Source: Microplitis mediator
Lineage: Eukaryota > Arthropoda > Insecta > Hymenoptera > Braconidae
Length of the DNA: 64,000 bases
Reading direction: 5' to 3'
Assembly: GCF_029852145.1 (NCBI RefSeq)
Contig: NC_079978.1
Location: 11,875,801 to 11,939,800 of the forward strand
A program made the translations under genes and the position numbers. A model generated the notes under the pieces. It made no database searches and was not told where the DNA came from. It saw nothing but the letters and a program-made list of their open reading frames with translations. Numbering within the stretch: the stretch's first letter is position 1; each line of letters starts with the position of its first letter. This document shows positions 24,938 to 34,789 of the stretch, piece after piece.

Positions 24938-25657
24938 TTATATTAACTCGTGAGCTTGTAGGTGTAGAAGTTGATACTGTACTATTAAAAAATTTTGGTT
25001 GCCTATATATTCACGAGGGATATTTGAGGCTTGTAACACTTGAGCGAATTGACGCCTTCCTATAGCTTTGACAGATTTTCCCCTTCTCATAGCGTCGTTC
25101 AGAAGATCCGTTATATTTGAACCGGCTATTTTTTTGCCATGAAGTGTTACCACCCCGTGGCTATCCCACGTTATCGTTGAGCTAGGTAAATTTTTTAGAC
25201 GTTTTAACAACAAACGGGCTTTAGTTTTGAATTTTTTTGGGATGCTATCTATAATTGAGTTATCAACACCATCATCATATGAAGTATGATGTATAGTCGT
25301 TGTAGCCGAGTCTATACTAGATTCTGACGTTTTAGGAACAGTACCAAAAGAAGAACCAGAAAGATTTATGTTCTCGTTTGTACTTGATTCGGTAAATGTA
25401 TTTTCTAAAGGTTTTTTTTCATATTCTAGTAAACGTAAATAACGTTCAAGGATTTGCAAGTAAGCCCAACATTTTTCACGATCAGAATTATATTTATTAG
25501 AGTTTAGAATCTCATGCATTTCATTGTCGAGACGTGATAGAGTTGTACCTGAAGTCTGTATAGTTTTATTTTTTGATTTATCTTCATTTTGGTCTGTATT
25601 ACCATGCTCTTGAAATTTATCTTCTGGTACTAATACCATTTTGCGAGCGTATTCCAT
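24938..25657 (-). CDS. Polinton-associated protein of unknown function, 239 aa, shifted near its end
   Basis: The N-terminal half is polar and contains a helix 'REKCWAYLQILERYLRLLEY'. The C-terminal half has a conserved-looking domain 'ITWDSHGVVTLHGKKIAGSN' followed by 'GRRQFAQVLQASNIPREYIGN'. I have seen this domain between the core-like and integrase genes of arthropod elements, without known function. After a T-run at about 25010 the frame changes. An alternative frame stays open for roughly 70 codons with Ser/Thr- and Lys-rich composition up to the integrase start, suggesting a late frameshift. The start ATG lies 6 bases after the upstream stop. Confidence 0.55.
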   Translation of the reverse strand: MEYARKMVLVPEDKFQEHGNTDQNEDKSKNKTIQTSGTTLSRLDNEMHEILNSNKYNSDREKCWAYLQILERYLRLLEYEKKPLENTFTESSTNENINLSGSSFGTVPKTSESSIDSATTTIHHTSYDDGVDNSIIDSIPKKFKTKARLLLKRLKNLPSSTITWDSHGVVTLHGKKIAGSNITDLLNDAMRRGKSVKAIGRRQFAQVLQASNIPREYIGNQNFLIVQYQLLHLQAHELI

Positions 25658-25662
25658 GTCAA

Positions 25663-25998
25663 TTAATGTGCGACTATTGTTGATAGCAATGTGCCTAGTA
25701 ATGGCAGTAGAAATGCTGGTAGAAAACCACCTTTCTGTACAATTATCTTTTTCTTATTATTTAAACTTCCTTGGGATGATAATTTTCTCAAAAGCGGTGC
25801 ATAACGTTTTAATTTTTTGCGATCTTTTGATGATAACAACACATTACCACGTAATATATTCAGAGCACACTCGCAAATACACCGTACTAAAGCTGTGTCA
25901 GCCTTGCGTAGTATAGCTTGTCTTTGCTCGTTATTTAAATAACAGAGGGCGTGGAGTATAGCAAGCTGTTTCTTCTTGATCGGTCCGCGCTGCGCCAT
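25663..25998 (-). CDS. Short basic pX-like core protein, 111 aa
   Basis: Its ATG (25998) overlaps the ATPase stop codon as TAATG, a tight coupling typical of compact viral cassettes. The N-terminal two thirds are helical and Lys/Arg-rich with 'CICECALNILRGN'. The C-terminus is 'VQKGGFLPAFLLPLLGTLLS', a Gly-Gly-hydrophobic end recalling adenovirus pX-like peptides noted in Polinton relatives. The function as a core or membrane-active protein is inferred. No lesion is visible. Confidence 0.55.
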   Translation of the reverse strand: MAQRGPIKKKQLAILHALCYLNNEQRQAILRKADTALVRCICECALNILRGNVLLSSKDRKKLKRYAPLLRKLSSQGSLNNKKKIIVQKGGFLPAFLLPLLGTLLSTIVAH

Positions 25999-26681
25999 TA
26001 TCGATGGTATACTGGTACATTGTAACTTTTAGACCTATTATTTATACTTTCCTTGGTTATATAAACGAATTGATGTTGATCATCTGGAAAAATACAGCAG
26101 CGAAACCGACAATTTTCAGGTGTTGATTGTTTTAAATCTAGTAGTAAATAGCCATGAGGGCCAGATGTCGCATCATAGTATATTTCTTGTAAAAAACGTG
26201 TATTTACGGGATAAACTTGTCTTGCAAGATGTTGTATTTGGGATCTATCACGTGGGTTTTTGAAAATCACGATATAATTTGCGTTTAAGGATATATCTCT
26301 TTGACCGTGTCCTTGATGAAAAATATTTTGGGTAATAAAAATTACACTTAGGTTCCTATGATGGCTGCCCTTCGTGAATAAATCTACGACGCTATTATTT
26401 GAGGCCTCGCGCATTAGATCATCGATAATAAGCAATTTTGGACTCATATCGTTAGTGTAATCTTCACTGCGTGGTAAACCTTCACGAAACTCAATATTTT
26501 TATAATTCGAATATTCCGTATAGGAAGTCTGCCATTCAGCGTAATAAAATATTATTATCGAGAAACTCGTATCACTCATCTGAGGCAAATATTTAATGAA
26601 CCTTTTTACAAATACTGTCTTACCACAGCCTGTGGGACCGCAAATAATTGACGTCCAAGGGTGTTTCCACCGCGGATCCAT
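25998..26681 (-). CDS. FtsK/HerA-type (A32-like) genome-packaging ATPase
   Basis: A 227-aa protein with Walker A GPTGCGKT at residues 15-22, Walker B KLLIIDD at about 82-88, and a sensor-like ITQN at about 116-119. These match the packaging ATPases of Polintons, adintoviruses and large DNA viruses in order and size. It would drive DNA into preformed capsids. On the minus strand a TATATAAG lies 33-40 bases upstream of the ATG, with a TTAGTTC start-like motif between, giving a plausible promoter. The ORF is intact. Confidence 0.85.
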   Translation of the reverse strand: MDPRWKHPWTSIICGPTGCGKTVFVKRFIKYLPQMSDTSFSIIIFYYAEWQTSYTEYSNYKNIEFREGLPRSEDYTNDMSPKLLIIDDLMREASNNSVVDLFTKGSHHRNLSVIFITQNIFHQGHGQRDISLNANYIVIFKNPRDRSQIQHLARQVYPVNTRFLQEIYYDATSGPHGYLLLDLKQSTPENCRFRCCIFPDDQHQFVYITKESINNRSKSYNVPVYHR

Positions 26682-26713
26682 TGTATGAACTAAATTTAAC
26701 GAGCGATGTATAT

Positions 26714-26721
26714 CTTATATA
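26714..26721 (-). promoter_or_regulatory. TATA box of the ATPase gene
   Basis: TATATAAG on the minus strand. An initiator-like TAGTTC follows with the usual ~31-base spacing, just upstream of the ATG at 26681. Confidence 0.45.
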
Positions 26722-26914
26722 TTTACACAGAAACGCATTAATTTAATGATAACTTATAGGTAATTAGTTATTTATTCATTTATTTATTTATTAATTTATG
26801 AAAAGTGTGTAATGTTAATATAATAAGAAAACACATGAATTCATAATTCGTAAAGTTAAAAATACTTGAATACAAATTTAATAGATAACTTAGTAAATCT
26901 TATGTATTTTAACA

Positions 26915-27364
26915 TTATTCTGTTTTGTCTTCAACTATCTTAGAGGTGTTTTCACTCGTGTTATTGTGGATCGAGTTCCATCGTTGCGTGAGAGGTTGCT
27001 GAATCAGCTCTGGTGCTGACCGCATAGCTAGCTCGAAGATGTCACGGGGCATACCCAAAAAAAACTGAAATAATAATTAGAATATATACACGTTAGTTTT
27101 ATAATAACAATAATGATAATAATGTAAAATTAAACTTACATCAAGAAAAGTTGGTGCATTTCTTACAGCACGAGTAACAGCACTTAACCATACGATACTT
27201 TCAACATTTAAGCGTGTCGGTAGAAGTCTGAATAAAGGATCGTGAGGCCAATATGTTCTAAATACATCCAAATCGTGTTCAGTCACATTAATTTCATTTC
27301 CGGGATCTTCTTCTTCCGGTTCTGCACGAATCTCATCTCACTCTTTAAATTTTGTGTAACACAT
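26915..27364 (-). pseudogene. Small two-exon virus-block gene with one early stop
   Basis: Exon 1 (27364-27140) ends at a GTAAGT donor. The intron is 27139-27065 (75 bases, ends TTTCAG). Exon 2 (27064-26915) joins in phase 0 and ends with TAA. Recognisable text includes 'TEHDLDVFRTYWPHDPLFRL' in exon 1 and 'GMPRDIFELA' in exon 2. The ATG at 27364 is in frame, but a TGA at 27338-27340 (codon 9) intervenes. The long open part begins only after it. I do not recognise the family. Its position between p173 and the ATPase suggests it belongs to the same element. Confidence 0.5.
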
Positions 27365-27508
27365 TATTATGACACGCTTGAACTACCGTTGGAAACTGAG
27401 ACTCGTCGTAGTTTTAATCGGCTTGTCTTTTTAAATGCTGACCCCGCGTAAAATGCAGCCAACAGCTGTGTATATTATCAGTTGTTATTTAAGAAACATG
27501 TAAAAATT

Positions 27509-28030
27509 TTAAAATTCACAAGAATTTGAACGTTCTTTTAAAATCCACTTTCGTAGACAAAGAGCGTTGTTTAAAGCACATCTCAAATTTTGACCAGGGT
27601 TGTAAATTTTTAACGCACCGTGTAATGTGCACAAAGTGTTTGTCGTTCTCAAATCATCAAATTTATTAGGGGTGTTGTCAATATCTTCTTCTTCTAAATT
27701 AATAACTTCCTTTTGTAGTAATTTTTCAAGATATTTCAGTTTTATATCACCACGTACATATACACACCGGGCTTTTTCAGAATAAAATTTAACAATAGGT
27801 GTCAAATTTGAGATGGTAATAAAACCGTCAAACCACTTTAAGCCGTGTTTTTTTGTTGTAAGCCAGTTATTTTTTTGGCGCGCTGAGAATAACAATTTAT
27901 TATAAGGAAATGGGGCTTTGATTAACCAATGACCTTGTATAGAAGAGTCTAAATCTACTAGTGCTACTTCTTTAGGTAAAAAATTTCCATAATTATCGAA
28001 GAAACCCTGAATATCTATTATAATATCCAT
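27509..28030 (-). CDS. Unknown virus-like protein p173, paralogue of p221
   Basis: A 173-aa ORF with the same pattern as the gene at 20408-21061: IQGF at about residue 7, FLPKE, HW, HGLKWFDG, 'YLEKLLQKEVIN', CTLH and CALN-x-A...RKW. Here the C-terminus is natural, ending SNSCEF, so it shows the normal length of the family. Conserved Cys and His in the last third could bind metal. The function is unknown to me. The two paralogues sit at opposite ends of the block, both on the minus strand. Confidence 0.6.
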   Translation of the reverse strand: MDIIIDIQGFFDNYGNFLPKEVALVDLDSSIQGHWLIKAPFPYNKLLFSARQKNNWLTTKKHGLKWFDGFITISNLTPIVKFYSEKARCVYVRGDIKLKYLEKLLQKEVINLEEEDIDNTPNKFDDLRTTNTLCTLHGALKIYNPGQNLRCALNNALCLRKWILKERSNSCEF

Positions 28031-28436
28031 TTATATTTAGTTTTAACGTTTAGGTGAACTGTTCTCGGAGAACTGATGAAAATAAACTTAAATAAATGAA
28101 TAAATAAATCAAAATTACTTACGTTGCTATATGAAAGAGGGGGAAAATAAAACATGAAAGAAGCATGTTTATTTATACATTTATTATAACCAGGGCCCGA
28201 GACTTTGTGCTATAAGGTTAGCTTTAAATTCTTCTCGGTAAAATGACCAATAATTGTTGAATATGTGAGCAAGTTCACTGTATTTACTAAACTATACTAT
28301 ATGTGTTGGAATGCGGAACGCGGAATTGGAAATTCGATTCCTGAATTTAGCCTGCTAACCATTCCGTGGTTTGTGGAATAGAAGTGTTGTTTACTAATAT
28401 TAAGGGTAGAGATAGAAGATAGTATATATGCGATTA
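28031..28436. other. Non-coding DNA upstream of p173
   Basis: Presumed promoter side of p173. CAGTTC-type start motifs occur near 28063-28072 on the minus strand. No gene or terminal repeat of the Polinton-like block is recognisable. Confidence 0.4.
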
Positions 28437-28580
28437 GGGCCAGTTTTTTAAACCGGGTTAATTTTTAATCTGGGTTGACATTATTATTGCTGGTATATCT
28501 ATATTATAAATGTATGGAAGTATGCTAGCAATGTTAATTAAAACCTGAATTAAAATAAACCCGGTTTAAAAAACTGGCCC
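28437..28580. mobile_element. 144-bp MITE, GGGCCAG ends, TTA target duplication
   Basis: A near-palindrome: GGGCCAGTTTTTTAAACC at the left, inverted at the right. It is flanked by direct TTA on both sides (28434-28436 and 28581-28583). Three-base TTA/TAA duplications are the hallmark of PIF/Harbinger elements. Two more copies are nested at 30504-30791. Confidence 0.75.
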
Positions 28581-28711
28581 TTACTAAAAGACTAAATCGT
28601 ACTAAGTTCACTTAGGACTCAGTTCGGCCAAACATGCCCGTAGATTGTAAAAAATATTGTTGATTTATATTTTTAGGTGGATGGATTTTTAGCCAGATGA
28701 GAATTTTTTTA

Positions 28712-30510
28712 AAACATAATTTCCAAAACATATTTTCCTACGTTTTTCCCTTATTGTAAAAAAGTTAAGAAATCGCTAATTTAGGTGCTTTAAAATAAAA
28801 GCAAAAAATTGGAGTAAGTATAGGGGTCATTCCATGTCAAATCGACAAATTTTTTACCTGACCCCCTTTGATTTCGCTGAAAATTTTCTATCTTTTTCTA
28901 CCCCCCGAAAGTTATTTTTCAGAATTTTTTCAAATTTTTTTTCTCGACTCAAAAAAAGTTATGAATTTTTGAAAAAAACCGCTCTTTTATTTTTAAATTG
29001 CCAGAACTTTTTCAAAAATTAACCGTTTGGGAACTTTTTTTTTTCAAAATTTTTGTTTTTAAATGTAGTTTTCGAAAAAAAATATGAAAAAATTTTCAGA
29101 ATCCCAGATATATGAAATATTTTAGTTTTTTTGAAAAAACCGTAATTTTCTCAAAGTCCGACCGTTTTTTTTTTTTTTTTTTTTGCCCTAAAAATACTTC
29201 AACTAATTCTGCAATGATCCCCGTTAATTAAAAGATGTGACGACAATCGCTTCTAATTTTTTTTCTTGATTATAAAAAAATTTTTGTTGAATTTTTGCTG
29301 ATTTTATATAACTTTGTTATGAAATTTTTTTCATTTCCTCGTGAAACCTCAAAAGTTGAAAAATAAAATTTTATTGGAGAATTTCAAGTGATTATCGTCC
29401 AAGAAATTGTTATTTTTTTCAAAAAAGTAAAAAAAAAGGACTTTTCATACTCTTAAATAAATTCACCGTCTCTTAACATCTTTAAATAAATTAAAAACAT
29501 TTTTTTGTATGTGTTCAAATTATATTATCTTTTATTTAACATAATACTTGATTCTAAAATTCAACATTACACCTATTTTTATTATCTCTTTTTACTGGAT
29601 GATTCCCTTCTTTTCTTCATCGTACTGTGATTTAAATATTTTTCTGAAGAAGAAAACATCTTAAATTGCACCATACAATCTTCCAATGGTTTTTTGAAGT
29701 TGTCATATTTCAGTACCAAAAAAAACGTCCATAAGAGTAAAACGATAACGTCAATGAGAGAAAAAAATTATTTTTTTTTTTAAAAATAACAATTTCTTGG
29801 ACGATAATCACTTGAAATTCTCCAATAAAATTTTATTTTTCAACTTTTGAGGTTTCACGAGGAAATGAAAAAAATTTCATAACAAAGTTATATAAAATCA
29901 GCAAAAATTCAACAAAAATTTTTTTATAATCAAGAAAAAAAATTAGAAGCGATTGTCGTCACATCTTTTAATTAACGGGGATCATTGCAGAATTAGTTGA
30001 AGTATTTTTAGGGCAAAAAAAAAAAAAAAAAAAAAAAACGGTCGGACTTTGAGAAAATTACGGTTTTTTCAAAAAAACTAAAATATTTCATATATCTGGG
30101 ATTCTGAAAATTTTTTCATATTTTTTTTCGAAAACTACATTTAAAAACAAAAATTTTGAAAAAAAAAAGTTCCCAAACGGTCAATTTTTGAAAAAGTTCT
30201 GGCAATTTAAAAATAAAAGAGCGGTTTTTTTCAAAAATTCATAACTTTTTTTGAGTCGGGAAAAAAAATTTGAAAAAATTCTGAAAAATAACTTTCGGGG
30301 GGTAGAAAAAGATAGAAAATTTTCAGCGAAATCAAAGGGGGTCAGGTAAAAAATTTGTCGATTTGACATGGAATGACCCATAGGTTTTCAGAGTAAGGTT
30401 TTAAAAATGTTCTCACCTCGCATAAAATTTTTCCACATAAAGTGCTTTATCCACTATATTTGTTACTATTAAAATCTTAAGCGTTAAAATAAAGTTTAAC
30501 TTAGGGCCAG
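28712..30510 (+). repeat. Dispersed ~340-bp repeat, copy 1, split by a foldback insertion
   Basis: 28712-28823 plus 30380-30510 together match the inverted sequence of 34790-35025. The foldback element 28824-30379 sits inside this copy. The other copy shows the uninterrupted site. Confidence 0.7.
28824..30379. mobile_element. 1.56-kb foldback element, GGGTCATTCC ends, ATAG duplication
   Basis: The left arm (28824-about 29440) is repeated inverted at about 29770-30379. The ends are GGGTCATTCCATGTC and its inverse. ATAG is duplicated at 28820-28823 and 30380-30383. The ORFs at 28834-29022 and 30181-30381 are mirror images and not genes. No transposase is present. Confidence 0.8.
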
Positions 30511-30791
30511 TTTTTCAAACCGAGTTTATTTTTAATCCTAGTTTAAATTGATATTGCTGGTATATCTACATGCTATTAGGGCCAGTTTTTCAAACCGAGT
30601 TTATTTTTATCCGGGTTTTAATTAATATTGCTAGTATATCTATATATTAATAATATATAGATATACCAGCAATGATAATCAAAAACCAGATAAAAATAAA
30701 CTCGGTTTGAAAAACTGGCCCTTAATGTAGATATTCTACCAATATTAATTGAAATCCGGATAAAAATAAACTCGGTTTGAAAAACTGGCCT
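30504..30791. mobile_element. Two nested GGGCCAG MITEs
   Basis: The outer copy (30504-30791) has GGGCCAG ends flanked by TTA. An inner copy (30579-30721), also TTA-flanked, is inserted near its middle. Same family as 28437-28580. Confidence 0.75.
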
Positions 30792-30799
30792 TTAAAATT

Positions 30800-31590
30800 T
30801 TAATTTGTATTGAATTAATTTAATTTATTTTTTTATTTAGAACTTTGGCATGTCAAACTTTTTCAAATTTCTTTACAATAAATTTTATTTACGTGGAAAC
30901 GTATTGAGTTTTCATTTATTGAGGTTAAAAACAAAAACTAATAATTAAATACATTCCAATTTTAATTAAAATCTTTTTTTTTTCAATTAAATTCATTTTA
31001 CTTTTTGATATTACTAGAATTGACCTATCAAATTGATGTAAATTATCAATTACAAATATAAATACCTAATGAAAATTATATCTTTAATTAAATTCACACC
31101 TTATCTCAATTTTTAATTGAAAATCAGTTTGAACAAAAACATAATTAATAATTACTGGGTTCATGACTAGTATTTTAGATCATTTTTTGAAAACTTAAAC
31201 TCAGATTAATAATGATATGAATTAAATACGATGAATAAATTTTCATCATGTGAAGAATTAAGCGATTTTATAATTTACAGTTTGATTTTTGAGAGCTTAC
31301 ATTATAATAAAAACGTGATAAAAATAGTAGAATTTACAAAAATTTTTGTTCAAACTTTTTGTTTAAAGCATTTCATTCTCCCAGCAAACGAAATCGCATT
31401 CAGTTTTCTATCCGATTCAATCCTGTTTTTGGAATGGCCGTCTTGTCAATCCGAATCAATGCGATTCAATGCGACACGTTGATATAGGCTGAGTAGGAAA
31501 TATTTTTTACCGATTAACCCAAAATTCTAGATTACCGATAGCCGAAATTTAAAAATTTCAGTACGATTATCATATGACTCAAAAATAATT
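30800..31590. other. AT-rich non-coding DNA
   Basis: No gene, terminal repeat or RNA gene recognised. The 83-codon ORF at 31231-31482 has no domain I can name. Confidence 0.5.
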
Positions 31591-31805
31591 TTTCTGCCCT
31601 CCGGCCGGAAAGTGGCAACTTTCGGGCCGCTGCCCTAAACGAAGTTGCAACTTTCCGGCTTCGTCGAGCAGAAAAATAGTATACGCACCTTGGCCAGTAA
31701 AAAAGAAAGCCTCAGACCACATGTTTGTCAGCCTCGGCTTCGCCTCGGCCAACAATTACATGTGCTCTGAGACTTTTCTTATTTTACTGGCCTAGGTATG
31801 TAATA
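31590..31805. repeat. Two adjacent GC-richer imperfect hairpins
   Basis: 31596-31675 pairs 'tttttctgc...ggccggaaag' with 'ctttccggcttcgtcgagcagaaaa'. 31690-31800 pairs 'cctTGGCCAGTAAAA' with 'ttttactggcctagg'. They resemble ends of small foldback elements. No target duplication was assigned. Confidence 0.5.
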
Positions 31806-32026
31806 TACTATAGAGAAAAAAAATTATGTTAATACAGAGTGTGAATAGAAAACATCTAGTGAAATTATAGATTTTGCAATCATTTTAATGATATCAAATT
31901 TGTTTAGTAAAATGATTCACTAAGCACGAAAAATTGAATGACTGTGAAACTAATTAAGTTTAAAGGCATGCATTTATTTATTTAAAAAAAACAAACTATT
32001 GAACTTTGTTAAAATATAAATATTAA

Positions 32027-32740
32027 GGGGGATAGCCACAGTGAGGATCAAAAAAATAGGTGATTTTCGGGAATTTTTATGACTGGAATAATAAAGAAAT
32101 TTGGGTTCGGGTTTTTTTTTTTGTTTTATAATGTATACATTGAAGATAATTCTCCTAAATTTTCATCAAAAAATATTATGTTGTAACAAAGTTATAAGCA
32201 TTTTTTTGGAGCAACAAAAAAATTTTCCCCACCACGGTGTCATCTCTAACTCAAAAACGGATTATCAGAAACAAAAAAAACAAACGGCGTTGTAATCTGT
32301 ATGCATGTGGTTATCGTTCCACGTAGGGGATTTTGAAAATTTGGATTTGAAAAAAAATGGCGACATATTAAAAATTTTTTCGCATTTTTTTGGATTCAAA
32401 CGGCCCTAAGAAATCTTAAAAATCAAAATTTTCAAAATCCCCTACGTACAACGTTAGCTACTGAATAGACGAATACGGCAAAAAAAAAGTTGCGAATCGG
32501 TTCATATTTATGCAAATTATAGATACCACCAGTTCAAAAAAAGTAGTTTCGAGAAAAACGCGTTTAAAGTTTTTAGTCGATGCAACGGTCAGTTTACGCG
32601 CTGTCACAAAAATGACTATAACTTGGAAAATATTCGGAATTTTCATATAAAACTCTAGATACATATTTTTGAACATATACATTTTGATTTGATAAAAAAA
32701 AAAAAATTTTTTTTTTGAAATTTCACAGTGGCTATCCCCC
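32027..32740. mobile_element. 714-bp element with TTAA target duplication
   Basis: The ends are GGGGGATAGCCACAGTG and CACTGTGGCTATCCCCC (inverse). TTAA flanks both sides (32023-32026, 32741-32744). TTAA duplication is typical of piggyBac and Kolobok superfamilies. The interior has no transposase. Confidence 0.75.
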
Positions 32741-32875
32741 TTAAAAATGTCAGATAGACAAATAGTCTAGTCGAGAAGTGAGTTTTCTGCGAAAAATCGT
32801 TGAGACACTCTTAAAAATATGGCGGTTGGTGCATTGGATTCAGAATTGAATTCTGGGAAATGGGTATTTATCAAT

Positions 32876-32974
32876 TTATCCTTTGTATAGACTTTTTAGG
32901 ACGTTCACCAATTTAGCACTCAACCCAAGCTTAATTAACTTGACCCAGAGCATATCATGCGGTACGGAATCGAA
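32876..32974 (-). pseudogene. Reverse transcriptase fragment of a non-LTR retrotransposon
   Basis: About 33 codons on the minus strand read 'PFDSVPHDMLWVKLIKLGLS' and 'VNVLKSLYKG'. This corresponds to the region between RT motif A (FDxVPH) and the following helix in LINE-type reverse transcriptases. A stop follows directly. Upstream the frame passes without a break into the 12-bp repeat array. Nothing else of the retrotransposon is present. Confidence 0.65.
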
Positions 32975-34048
32975 TGGAAGTGTCGCACAAGAGTCGCAAT
33001 AATGTCGCACGTGTCGCAAAAATGTCTCACCAATGTCACCCAAGTGTCGCACAAATGTCGCAAAAGTGTAGTGCAAATGTCACACAAGTGTCGCATAGAT
33101 GTCGCACAAGTGTAGCAGAAGTGTTGCACAAGTGCCGCGCAAGTGTCAAACAGATGTCGCACAAGTGTCGCATAGATGTCGAGCAAATGTCGCACAAGTG
33201 TCGCACAAATGTCGCATAGATGTCGCACAAATGTCGCACATGTGTCGCATAGATGTCGAACAAGTGTCGCATAGAGTTCGCACAAATGTCACACAAGTGT
33301 CGCAGAAGTGTAGCACAAGTGTCACATAGATGTCGCACAAGTGTCGTGCAAATGTTGCTATAGTGCCGCACAAATGTCGAGCAAGTGTCGCAAAAGTGTC
33401 GCGAAAGTGTCACATAAATGCCGAACATATGTCGCACAAGTGCCGAACAAATGTCACACAAGTGTCGCACAAATGTCACATAGATGTCGCACAAATGTCC
33501 CACAAGAGTCACATAGATGTCGCAAAAATGTCGCACACGTGTCGCGGAAGTGTCGCACAGTTGTCGCAGAAGTGTTGCACAAGTGGCGCGTAAGTGTCGC
33601 ACAAGTGCCGCGCAAGTGTCGCACAAATGTCGAGCAAGTGTCGCATAGATGTCGCGCAAATGTCGCACAAGTGTCGCATAGATGTCGCACAAATTTCGCA
33701 TAGATGTCGCACACGTGTCGCACATGTGTCGCATAGATGTCGCGAAAGTGTCACATAAATGCCGAACAAATGTCGCACAAGTGTCGCAGAAGTGTAGCAC
33801 AAGTGTCACATAGATGTCGCACAAATGTCCCACAAGAGTCACATAGATGTCGCAAAAATGTCGCACACGTGTCGCGGAAGTGTCGCACAGTTGTCGCAGA
33901 AGTGTTGCACAAGTGGCGCGTAAGTGTCGCACAAGTGCCGCGCAAGTGTCGCACAAATGTCGAGCAAGTGTCGCACGAGTGTCGCATAAGTGTCGCACAA
34001 GTGTTGCGCAAGTGTCACGCAAATGTCGCGCAAGTGTTGCACAAGTAA
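32972..34048. repeat. 1.1-kb array of 12-bp units (GTGTCGCACAAR)
   Basis: About 90 units of a 12-mer with consensus AAGTGTCGCACA, varying at a few positions (GTG/ATG, CAC/CAT, AAG/AGA). Because 12 is divisible by 3 and the unit lacks stops, most frames stay open on both strands. This yields many overlapping Cys/His/Thr-repeat ORFs, the longest 328 codons on the minus strand. I regard these as by-products, not genes. Longer direct repeats within the array (33480-33590 and 33830-33950) show segmental duplication. Confidence 0.85.
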
Positions 34049-34082
34049 CAAAATTTACAGTAAAAACGCCGATAACAATTTT

Positions 34083-34420
34083 ATAGATAATTTGATTCTC
34101 TACAAAAAAAGTTCTTTAAGTTATGTGGCTCAAGTTATTCGTTCATGTGATATAGGGATTTTATTAATTTTGTAAATAAAATATATTTTTTTTAAAATTC
34201 GATCAAATGCCTTTTAATTTTATCTTTAAATGAGTAAATAATTTTCTTATTATTAAATCTATCAATGAAAATACGAAGGATTGAATTTTATAAGCTTCGA
34301 AATAACTTTTTAAAAATATTTTATTTACAAAATTAATTAAATTCCTGTATAACGTGAACGAAAAACTTGAGCCACTTAACTAAGAAAACCTTTTTTGTGG
34401 AGAATAAAATTTTTTAAAAA
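34083..34420. repeat. ~340-bp imperfect palindrome
   Basis: 'ctacaaaaaaagttctttaagttatgtggctcaagttattcgttca' at 34100-34145 pairs with the stretch ending 34410. Probably a foldback MITE beside the 12-bp array. No terminal duplication was identified. Confidence 0.6.
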
Positions 34421-34789
34421 ATCGTTGGCTGCATTTTTACTGTACATTCCGGTATTTAGTCAATATCAACTAAAAACAAAAATTATCTTTAAGAAAATGC
34501 TTTTCAGAACCAATGCACAAAAAACAATTCGAGTCTAAGTAAAATTACCGAGGAAATATTAAAGAGTATCAAATTATCTACAAAATGCCGCAAACGGCGA
34601 GCCGATAACCTAAAATGCGGCTGACTTATAGAGAATTAAATCAGAATGTCTACAACAATATTTTCAAGTGGTGAAAAATAAGAAAATAGCCGTTTCAAGC
34701 AAATCACCCTAATTTCTATACATTTATAGAATAAAGATATACCAGCTATATTAATTTAAACCCAGATTAAAAATAAATGCGGTTTGAAA

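Larger units (their letters stand above)
20408..28030 (-). mobile_element. Polinton/adintovirus-like gene block, decayed
   Basis: Ten or so genes are packed head to tail on the minus strand. In transcription order they are: unknown p173, a small spliced gene, packaging ATPase, short basic protein, 239-aa protein, integrase, jelly-roll-like structural candidate, basic 179-aa protein, a large F54H12.2-like protein, and unknown p221. The ATPase plus retroviral-type integrase plus virion-protein combination is diagnostic of Polinton (Maverick) elements and adintoviruses. No adenain-type protease, no polymerase and no long terminal inverted repeats were found within the block. Its left edge is cut by the inverted-repeat structure ending at 20439. 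Several ORFs are broken, so the copy cannot be fully functional. Confidence 0.8.

Noticed and set aside
22357..27340. TGA read as a sense codon in the virus-like block
   Set aside because: Only two genes have an in-frame TGA, other genes there end normally or have frameshifts, and nearby retroelements also carry TGA and TAA stops. Ordinary mutation explains it.
33036..34022. 328-codon minus-strand ORF and many overlapping Cys/His-repeat ORFs
   Set aside because: They arise because the 12-bp repeat unit has no stop in most frames. Frames on both strands are open equally, with no independent coding sign.
32972..34048. CRISPR-like array
   Set aside because: Units are contiguous 12-mers without spacers in a eukaryotic context; it is a minisatellite.
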